Below, piece by piece: positions 54,814 to 64,000 of a stretch of DNA of 64,000 nucleotides. Position 1 is the first letter of the stretch; the number at the start of each line of letters is the position of its first letter. The notes beneath the pieces were generated by a model. The model was given only the letters and a program-made list of their open reading frames with translations. It had not been told where the DNA came from and searched no databases. Made by a program: the position numbers and the translations under genes. Origin of the DNA: Tetraselmis striata (Eukaryota > Chlorophyta > Chlorodendrophyceae > Chlorodendrales > Chlorodendraceae); contig VCJN01001772.1 of NCBI GenBank assembly GCA_006384855.1, forward strand, positions 37,207 to 101,206, written 5' to 3'.

Positions 54814-55498
54814 CATACGGGTGACGAAGCACTACTACTAGCGACTATTATTTATCCGTGAAGGTTGCTGCTGGTGGCGGCACGTCCATCCAGTTACGTG
54901 CGAGTACATCCGGCGTTATTGCCGGCGGGCGATAAATCCTTTTTGTCATCATTCTGGTAGTCGTACTAGGGCGGTGAAGTGTTACATGGCACTGACGTAT
55001 GAGGTACAAGGTTGTCCGTGTAGTACCGGGTAGAACGCGATATATTTATTAAGCCGGTACCGGGTATCTAGTACGAACCCGGGCGCGATGACGAGTCGTC
55101 CTGTGGATAACTACGACTATTAGTACATGGGAGCGCAAATCGCAGCCGTACGTATTTGGTAACAGTGGGGAGTTTTGTGTACATTATAGCTAGTACTGCT
55201 GAACGGGCATGCCAGCCGTCCGATCAAAGGTCATCAGATGGGCGGTTTGGCTGCCATGTTTTGCCAAAGAGTGCTCACGTTACATAAATATTCGCGAGGG
55301 GGAGGGCGGGGGCAGGCAGCGGTTTGCCGAAGAATGTTTGAATTACAATATTCGCGACAGCTGCCGTCGGGGCATGTGGCCGGGGGCGGGCGGGGGCGGC
55401 GGGGGGACCACGCCCGCCCGCCTCCCCCCCCCCCCCTCCCCCCCCCCCACTGCCGCCCGCCGTGCGGGAGTGAGGGGAGGGGGGTAAGGGGGCGGGGG

Positions 55499-55756
55499 CT
55501 ACTGCTTGTTCTTGTTCTTGCGTGCCCGGGGGACCCTCCGCTTCGACGATCTCGCTGCCTCCGCCTCCGCCTGCGCCTCCGACTCCGACTCCGCGACCGT
55601 CAGTTTCTTACCTCGGCGCTTCTTCACTGGCCTCTTCCGCTTCTTGTCATCCGTCAGTGTCTTCACCACCCCGGGAGGCTGTGCCGTCGACGACGCCGCC
55701 ATGAGCTTCCTTACCTTGGCGTCGGGACGCCCCCTGTGCCCAGACGCCCACAACAA
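55499..55756 (-). CDS. Lys-rich basic protein segment, segment X copy 2 (85 aa)
   Basis: Same as 44769-45038 except for a shorter Ala/Glu repeat (EAQAEAEA) and one Val/Ala change near the start. The NLS-like KKRKRPVKKRRGKK and the C-terminal RARKNKNKQ are identical. Confidence 0.5.
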   Translation of the reverse strand: MLWASGHRGRPDAKVRKLMAASSTAQPPGVVKTLTDDKKRKRPVKKRRGKKLTVAESESEAQAEAEAARSSKRRVPRARKNKNKQ

Positions 55757-55786
55757 GCCACAATCGTTTCGCCTTTAAGCGGCTGA

Positions 55787-56060
55787 GGATGCGGCTTCCT
55801 CGGCGGAGTTGCGCCGCTAGCACTGTGGAAGCCTTGGCGTTGAGGTGGGCCTTACGGCGCTCCCGGACGAACCTGCGCGCGGCACAAGTTAGCCACGAGT
55901 GGGTGCGTGCTAATGTGGAGGGTGGAGTGTTTTGTTGCGCGCCCACCTTGTCACGCGTTTCCTCATGTCTTTCTCGTCCTCCTCGATGCCGGCGGCGCGG
56001 ACACGCGAGACAACAAGGCTCGCCGCCCACATTTGCCCGGGGGGCGAGGTCTGCCATGGC
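55787..56060 (-). pseudogene. Upstream exons of the basic hypothetical protein, segment X copy 2
   Basis: QMWAASLVVSRVRAAGIEED, EKDMRKRVTR and FVRERRKAHLNAKASTVLAA are kept. A deletion after AAQL changes the frame, so the stop used in copy 1 is lost. Confidence 0.4.
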
Positions 56061-56475
56061 GCTGTGAGCGGTGAAGGGGGGGGGGGGGGGGGGCGGCCGA
56101 GGTGGAGAAACTAACACCCAGTCGACGACCGCCTTCCGCAGCAGTCAACGACACATCGGAGGCGAGGAGCAGCGCGCCACTACTATTTATATGCACGTAT
56201 TGTCAAGAGCTAGTCGGTGCGGCATTGTGTCGGTGTAATTTCGCAATGTTTATTGTTGAAGCAGCACGGCGTAATGAATACGCGGTTTCACCGAGTGAAT
56301 CCGGGATAATATGTGCGGTAGGGCGCGTATATGTGCGCGACGAATGTGCGCGGATGTGCGCAGCGTTGTGCGGCGGAGTGCGGCGGTGTGCACCGATGTG
56401 AAGAAAGTGTGAATATTATATCGGCCGTAGACGATCGGGTCTGGCAGCACCGCCCGTGCTTGTAAAGAAGCGACA

Positions 56476-56755
56476 ATGGATCACGTCATGCTCCGGTTGT
56501 ACTCCTGCACTTCCTCCACTTTGGCGGGTTGGGGGGGGCGGGGGGGGTCCTGTCCTTATTACTTGCATCGGTAGACGTGCTGGATATGGAGGTCACCAGG
56601 CACATCGCGTGGTTTCGGAGTAGTTCATTCGCGCCTCCTCGTCTTGTTTGCAATCGTCGCCCTAATCCAATGCAGGGTGAGTAGCGGGACACTGTGCCCC
56701 CCCCCCCCCGGTTTATGTAAACAAATATCTAGCCGTGCATGCGCCGCAATCGGTA
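56476..56755. other. Unique spacer between segment X and the satellite array
   Basis: Contains G-rich (56530-56546) and C-rich (56698-56709) tracts and no recognised gene. The equivalent spacer after segment X copy 1 is only about 15 bp. Confidence 0.5.
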
Positions 56756-59700
56756 CCATCCGCGTCGGAACCGGTAGTAAGTGTTGTTGTGTGCGCACAT
56801 CGTGACAACATTACACGGTGGCAATTGCAATTAGCGGTGGATAATGTGAAGGCGTTTTCAAAATCGACAGAGAATGAGGCGGTGCTGGCGGAGTGCATTG
56901 GCGGTGCATAGAATAGCGTGTTGCTGGGGTTTTGGCTGCATCGGACGCCGTATTCCCACCCATCCGGCACGGAATGTCCGGTTTTCACACATTTGTGTGT
57001 TAATATAGTGTGAATATTACGCGTCTTTTACGCCGGGTGGATGGGCATCCGGCGTCCGATGCACCCCAATTATTTGCAGCACGCTACTCTACGCACCGCC
57101 AATGCACTCCGCAAGCCCCGCCTCCATCCGCGTCGGAACCGGTAGTAAGTGTTGTTGTGTGCCCACATCGTGACAACATTACACGGTGGCAATTGCAATT
57201 AGCGGTGGATAATGTGAAGGCGTTTTCGAAATCGACAGAGAATGAGGCGGTGCTGGCGGAGTGCATTGGCGGTGCATAGAATAGCGTGTTGCTGGGGTTT
57301 TGGCTGCATCGGACGCCGTATTCCCATCCATCCGGCACGGAATGTCCGGTTTTCACACATTTGTGTGTTAATATAGTGTGAATATTACGCGTCTTTTACG
57401 CCGGGTGGATGGGCATCCGGCGTCCGATGCACCCCAATTATTTGCAGCACGCTACTCTACGCACCGCCAATGCACTCCGCAAGCCCCGCCTCCATCCGCG
57501 TCGGAACCGGTAGTAAGTGTTGTTGTATGCCCACATCGTGACAACATTACACGGTGGCAATTGCAATTAGCGGTGGATAATGTGAAGGCGTTTTCAAAAT
57601 CGACAGAGAATGAGGCGGTGCTGGCGGAGTGCATTGGCGGTGCATAGAATAGCGTGTTGCTGGGGTTTTGGCTGCATCGGACGCCGTATTCCCACCCATC
57701 CGGCACGGAATGTCCGGTTTTCACACATTTGTGTGTTAATATAGTGTGAATATTACGCGTCTTTTACGCCGGGTGGATGGGCATCCGGCGTCCGATGCAC
57801 CCCAATTATTTGCAGCACGCTACTCTACGCACCCCCAACGCACTCCGCAAGCCCCGCCTCCATCCGCGTCGGAACCGGTAGTAAGTGTTGTTGTGTGCGC
57901 ACATCGTGACAACATTACACGGTGGCAATTGCAATTAGCGGTGGATAATGTGAAGGCGTTTTCGAAATCGACAGAGAATGAGGCGGTGCTGGCGGAGTGC
58001 ATTGGCGGTGCATAGAATAGCGTGTTGCTGGGGTTTTGGCTGCATCGGACGCCGTATTCCCACCCATCCGGCACGGAATGTCCGGTTTTCACACATTTGT
58101 GTGTTAATATAGTGTGAATATTACGCGTCTTTTACGCCGGGTGGATGGGCATCCGGCGTCCGATGCACCCCAATTATTTGCAGCACGCTACTCTACGCAC
58201 CCCCAACGCACTCCGCAAGCCCCGCCTCCATCCGCGTCGGAACCGGTAGTAAGTGTTGTTGTGTGCGCACATCGTGACAACATTACACGGTGGCAATTGC
58301 AATTAGCGGTGGATAATGTGAAGGCGTTTTCGAAATCGACAGAGAATGAGGCGGTGCTGGCGGAGTGCATTGGCGGTGCATAGAATAGCGTGTTGCTGGG
58401 GTTTTGGCTGCATCGGACGCCGTATTCCCACCCATCCGGCACGGAATGTCCGGTTTTCACACATTTGTGTGTTAATATAGTGTGAATATTACGCGTCTTT
58501 TACGCCGGGTGGATGGGCATCCGGCGTCCGATGCACCCCAATTATTTGCAGCACGCTACTCTACGCACCGCCAATGCACTCCGCAAGCCCCGCCTCCATC
58601 CGCGTCGGAACCGGTAGTAAGTGTTGTTGTGTGCGCACATCGTGACAACATTACACGGTGGCAATTGCAATTAGCGGTGGATAATGTGAAGGCGTTTTCG
58701 AAATCGACAGAGAATGAGGCGGTGCTGGCGGAGTGCATTGGCGGTGCATAGAATAGCGTGTTGCTGGGGTTTTGGCTGCATCGGACGCCGTATTCCCACC
58801 CATCCGGCACGGAATGTCCGGTTTTCACACATTTGTGTGTTAATATAGTGTGAATATTACGCGTCTTTTACGCCGGGTGGATGGGCATCCGGCGTCCGAT
58901 GCACCCCAATTATTTGCAGCACGCTACTCTACGCACCGCCAATGCACTCCGCAAGCCCCGCCTCCATCCGCGTCGGAACCGGTAGTAAGTGTTGTTGTGT
59001 GCGCACATCGTGACAACATTACACGGTGGCAATTGCAATTAGCGGTGGATAATGTGAAGGCGTTTTCAAAATCGACAGAGAATGAGGCGGTGCTGGCGGA
59101 GTGCATTGGCGGTGCATAGAATAGCGTGTTGCTGGGGTTTTGGCTGCATCGGACGCCGTATTCCCACCCATCCGGCACGGAATGTCCGGTTTTCACACAT
59201 TTGTGTGTTAATATAGTGTGAATATTACGCGTCTTTTACGCCGGGTGGATGGGCATCCGGCGTCCGATGCACCCCAATTATTTGCAGCACGCTACTCTAC
59301 GCACCGCCAATGCACTCCGCAAGCCCCGCCTCCATCCGCGTCGGAACCGGTAGTAAGTGTTGTTGTGTGCGCACATCGTGACAACATTACACGGTGGCAA
59401 TTGCAATTAGCGGTGGATAATGTGAAGGCGTTTTCGAAATCGACAGAGAATGAGGCGGTGCTGGCGGAGTGCATTGGCGGTGCATAGAATAGCGTGTTGC
59501 TGGGGTTTTGGCTGCATCGGACGCCGTATTCCCACCCATCCGGCACGGAATGTCCGGTTTTCACACATTTGTGTGTTAATATAGTGTGAATATTACGCGT
59601 CTTTTACGCCGGGTGGATGGGCATCCGGCGTCCGATGCACCCCAATTATTTGCAGCACGCTACTCTACGCACCGCCAATGCACTCCGCAAGCCCCGCCTC

Positions 59701-62700
59701 CATCCGCGTCGGAACCGGTAGTAAGTGTTGTTGTGTGCGCACATCGTGACAACATTACACGGTGGCAATTGCAATTAGCGGTGGATAATGTGAAGGCGTT
59801 TTCAAAATCGACAGAGAATGAGGCGGTGCTGGCGGAGTGCATTGGCGGTGCATAGAATAGCGTGTTGCTGGGGTTTTGGCTGCATCGGACGCCGTATTCC
59901 CACCCATCCGGCACGGAATGTCCGGTTTTCACACATTTGTGTGTTAATATAGTGTGAATATTACGCGTCTTTTACGCCGGGTGGATGGGCATCCGGCGTC
60001 CGATGCACCCCAATTATTTGCAGCACGCTACTCTACGCACCGCCAATGCACTCCGCAAGCCCCGCCTCCATCCGCGTCGGAACCGGTAGTAAGTGTTGTT
60101 GTGTGCCCACATCGTGACAACATTACACGGTGGCAATTGCAATTAGCGGTGGATAATGTGAAGGCGTTTTCGAAATCGACAGAGAATGAGGCGGTGCTGG
60201 CGGAGTGCATTGGCGGTGCATAGAATAGCGTGTTGCTGGGGTTTTGGCTGCATCGGACGCCGTATTCCCATCCATCCGGCACGGAATGTCCGGTTTTCAC
60301 ACATTTGTGTGTTAATATAGTGTGAATATTACGCGTCTTTTACGCCGGGTGGATGGGCATCCGGCGTCCGATGCACCCCAATTATTTGCAGCACGCTACT
60401 CTACGCACCGCCAATGCACTCCGCAAGCCCCGCCTCCATCCGCGTCGGAACCGGTAGTAAGTGTTGTTGTGTGCCCACATCGTGACAACATTACACGGTG
60501 GCAATTGCAATTAGCGGTGGATAATGTGAAGGCGTTTTCAAAATCGACAGAGAATGAGGCGGTGCTGGCGGAGTGCATTGGCGGTGCATAGAATAGCGTG
60601 TTGCTGGGGTTTTGGCTGCATCGGACGCCGTATTCCCACCCATCCGGCACGGAATGTCCGGTTTTCACACATTTGTGTGTTAATATAGTGTGAATATTAC
60701 GCGTCTTTTACGCCGGGTGGATGGGCATCCGGCGTCCGATGCACCCCAATTATTTGCAGCACGCTACTCTACGCACCGCCAATGCACTCCGCAAGCCCCG
60801 CCTCCATCCGCGTCGGAACCGGTAGTAAGTGTTGTTGTGTGCGCACATCGTGACAACATTACACGGTGGCAATTGCAATTAGCGGTGGATAATGTGAAGG
60901 CGTTTTCGAAATCGACAGAGAATGAGGCGGTGCTGGCGGAGTGCATTGGCGGTGCATAGAATAGCGTGTTGCTGGGGTTTTGGCTGCATCGGACGCCGTA
61001 TTCCCACCCATCCGGCACGGAATGTCCGGTTTTCACACATTTGTGTGTTAATATAGTGTGAATATTACGCGTCTTTTACGCCGGGTGGATGGGCATCCGG
61101 CGTCCGATGCACCCCAATTATTTGCAGCACGCTACTCTACGCACCGCCAATGCACTCCGCAAGCCCCGCCTCCATCCGCGTCGGAACCGGTAGTAAGTGT
61201 TGTTGTGTGCGCACATCGTGACAACATTACACGGTGGCAATTGCAATTAGCGGTGGATAATGTGAAGGCGTTTTCGAAATCGACAGAGAATGAGGCGGTG
61301 CTGGCGGAGTGCATTGGCGGTGCATAGAATAGCGTGTTGCTGGGGTTTTGGCTGCATCGGACGCCGTATTCCCACCCATCCGGCACGGAATGTCCGGTTT
61401 TCACACATTTGTGTGTTAATATAGTGTGAATATTACGCGTCTTTTACGCCGGGTGGATGGGCATCCGGCGTCCGATGCACCCCAATTATTTGCAGCACGC
61501 TACTCTACGCACCGCCAATGCACTCCGCAAGCCCCGCCTCCATCCGCGTCGGAACCGGTAGTAAGTGTTGTTGTGTGCGCACATCGTGACAACATTACAC
61601 GGTGGCAATTGCAATTAGCGGTGGATAATGTGAAGGCGTTTTCGAAATCGACAGAGAATGAGGCGGTGCTGGCGGAGTGCATTGGCGGTGCATAGAATAG
61701 CGTGTTGCTGGGGTTTTGGCTGCATCGGACGCCGTATTCCCACCCATCCGGCACGGAATGTCCGGTTTTCACACATTTGTGTGTTAATATAGTGTGAATA
61801 TTACGCGTCTTTTACGCCGGGTGGATGGGCATCCGGCGTCCGATGCACCCCAATTATTTGCAGCACGCTACTCTACGCACCGCCAATGCACTCCGCAAGC
61901 CCCGCCTCCATCCGCGTCGGAACCGGTAGTAAGTGTTGTTGTGTGCCCACATCGTGACAACATTACACGGTGGCAATTGCAATTAGCGGTGGATAATGTG
62001 AAGGCGTTTTCGAAATCGACAGAGAATGAGGCGGTGCTGGCGGAGTGCATTGGCGGTGCATAGAATAGCGTGTTGCTGGGGTTTTGGCTGCATCGGACGC
62101 CGTATTCCCACCCATCCGGCACGGAATGTCCGGTTTTCACACATTTGTGTGTTAATATAGTGTGAATATTACGCGTCTTTTACGCCGGGTGGATGGGCAT
62201 CCGGCGTCCGATGCACCCCAATTATTTGCAGCACGCTACTCTACGCACCGCCAATGCACTCCGCAAGCCCCGCCTCCATCCGCGTCGGAACCGGTAGTAA
62301 GTGTTGTTGTGTGCCCACATCGTGACAACATTACACGGTGGCAATTGCAATTAGCGGTGGATAATGTGAAGGCGTTTTCGAAATCGACAGAGAATGAGGC
62401 GGTGCTGGCGGAGTGCATTGGCGGTGCATAGAATAGCGTGTTGCTGGGGTTTTGGCTGCATCGGACGCCGTATTCCCACCCATCCGGCACGGAATGTCCG
62501 GTTTTCACACATTTGTGTGTTAATATAGTGTGAATATTACGCGTCTTTTACGCCGGGTGGATGGGCATCCGGCGTCCGATGCACCCCAATTATTTGCAGC
62601 ACGCTACTCTACGCACCGCCAATGCACTCCGCAAGCCCCGCCTCCATCCGCGTCGGAACCGGTAGTAAGTGTTGTTGTGTGCCCACATCGTGACAACATT

Positions 62701-64000
62701 ACACGGTGGCAATTGCAATTAGCGGTGGATAATGTGAAGGCGTTTTCGAAATCGACAGAGAATGAGGCGGTGCTGCGGAGTGCATTGGCGGTGCATAGAA
62801 TAGCGTGTTGCTGGGGTTTTGGCTGCATCGGACGCCGTATTCCCACCCATCCGGCACGGAATGTCCGGTTTTCACACATTTGTGTGTTAATATAGTGTGA
62901 ATATTACGCGTCTTTTACGCCGGGTGGATGGGCATCCGGCGTCCGATGCACCCCAATTATTTGCAGCACGCTACTCTACGCACCGCCAATGCACTCCGCA
63001 AGCCCCGCCTCCATCCGCGTCGGAACCGGTAGTAAGTGTTGTTGTGTGCCCACATCGTGACAACATTACACGGTGGCAATTGCAATTAGCGGTGGATAAT
63101 GTGAAGGCGTTTTCGAAATCGACAGAGAATGAGGCGGTGCTGCCGGAGTGCATTGGCGGTGCATAGAATAGCGTGTTGCTGGGGTTTTGGCTGCATCGGA
63201 CGCCGTATTCCCACCCATCCGGCACGGAATGTCCGGTTTTCACACATTTGTGTGTTAATATAGTGTGAATATTACGCGTCTTTTACGCCGGGTGGATGGG
63301 CATCCGGCGTCCGATGCACCCCAATTATTTGCAGCACGCTACTCTACGCACCGCCAATGCACTCCGCAAGCCCCGCCTCCATCCGCGTCGGAACCGGTAG
63401 TAAGTGTTGTTGTGTGCGCACATCGTGACAACATTACACGGTGGCAATTGCAATTAGCGGTGGATAATGTGAAGGCGTTTTCGAAATCGACAGAGAATGA
63501 GGCGGTGCTGGCGGAGTGCATTGGCGGTGCATAGAATAGCGTGTTGCTGGGGTTTTGGCTGCATCGGACGCCGTATTCCCACCCATCCGGCACGGAATGT
63601 CCGGTTTTCACACATTTGTGTGTTAATATAGTGTGAATATTACGCGTCTTTTACGCCGGGTGGATGGGCATCCGGCGTCCGATGCACCCCAATTATTTGC
63701 AGCACGCTACTCTACGCACCGCCAATGCACTCCGCAAGCCCCGCCTCCATCCGCGTCGGAACCGGTAGTAAGTGTTGTTGTGTGCGCACATCGTGACAAC
63801 ATTACACGGTGGCAATTGCAATTAGCGGTGGATAATGTGAAGGCGTTTTCGAAATCGACAGAGAATGAGGCGGTTGCTGGCGGAGTTGCATTGGCGGTGC
63901 ATAGAATAGCGTGTTGCTGGGGTTTTTGGCTGCATCGGGACGCCGTATTCCCACCCATCCGGCACGGAATGTCCGGTTTTCACACATATGTGTGTTAATA
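56756..64000. repeat. 368-bp fold-back satellite, about 20 tandem units, continuing beyond the window
   Basis: Units recur at exactly 368 bp, for example from 57010 to 57378 to 57746 and so on. One unit is 367 bp (deletion near 62776). In the first unit the arms are 56876-56968 and 57032-57124, inverted to each other with 76 of 93 positions matching and no gap. Between them is a 63-bp centre with CACACATTTGTGTG, and the remaining 119 bp form a linker. Each unit therefore contains ORFs in opposite directions (89 and 90 codons), which I treat as by-products of the structure. Confidence 0.97.

Larger units (their letters stand above)
54793..56475. repeat. Duplicated segment X, copy 2
   Basis: Collinear with 44045-45775. 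The main differences are a shorter G tract (about 56076-56092), loss of the G20 runs near 44650 and 44740, one deletion of about 8 bp in the minus-strand gene, and extra TGTGCGC repeats near 56310-56390. Confidence 0.85.

Noticed and set aside
57010-63998. Paired 89- and 90-codon ORFs in every satellite unit (about 40 in total) as a gene family
   Set aside because: They overlap each other on opposite strands, recur at exactly the satellite period, and follow from the fold-back structure. The mismatches between arms do not concentrate at synonymous sites.

Overview
This is a repeat-dominated stretch of a eukaryotic nuclear genome, most likely from a green alga (Chlorophyta). Three things in the sequence support that. 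A spliced gene encodes a plastid-type ClpR-like subunit. A GATA factor has the plant-type zinc finger (C-X2-C-X18-C-X2-C). There is also a short interstitial run of TTTAGGG-type telomere repeats. The DNA is GC-rich, introns use GT/AG borders, and long G or C homopolymers (20 to 35 nt) recur throughout. I cannot name a genus.

Only about 5 kb looks like host single-copy genes: a non-catalytic Clp protease subunit (about 9.8-11.9 kb, +, at least nine exons) convergent with a GATA-type zinc-finger gene (12.3-14.2 kb, -, four exons, 488 aa).

Almost everything else is transposon-derived. One CACTA/EnSpm family with a Tnp2-like transposase occurs five times: copy A 2.5-7.45 kb (both ends present, interior deleted), fragment E 17.7-18.6 kb, copy B 18.64-24.0 kb, copy D 38.96-44.04 kb and copy C 52.1-54.8 kb (3' half). 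The family's proteins carry a C2HC finger, a Tudor-like DGD motif, the Tnp2-like core and a C-terminal module. Its 3' half adds an antisense F-box-like ORF and a spliced ORF of unknown function. All copies carry lesions. A PIF/Harbinger element (about 34.1-37.9 kb) has a DDE transposase, a Myb/SANT-like partner on the opposite strand and recognisable terminal inverted repeats. A heavily decayed Ty3/gypsy-like element (about 25-30.4 kb) is split by a 1-kb element; a second copy of that 1-kb element lies in opposite orientation at 15.9-16.9 kb.

The right-hand third is built from duplicated blocks. A 1.7-kb segment (44.05-45.77 kb and 54.79-56.47 kb) follows CACTA sequence both times, and both times it leads into the same 368-bp satellite: three units at 45.8-46.95 kb and about twenty at 56.76-64.0 kb, running off the window. 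Each satellite unit is largely a fold-back, with two 93-nt arms that match at 76 of 93 positions without a gap. Between the blocks lie a Cys-rich ORF, a 30-bp minisatellite related to one inside the CACTA element, and a broken gene with a BED-like finger and a second Tudor-like module.

I found no CRISPR array, rRNA operon or bacterial-style operon. The best candidates for undescribed biology are the fold-back satellite and its association with CACTA sequence, the intronic C-tract expansions, and the Tudor-like modules in the mobile elements.
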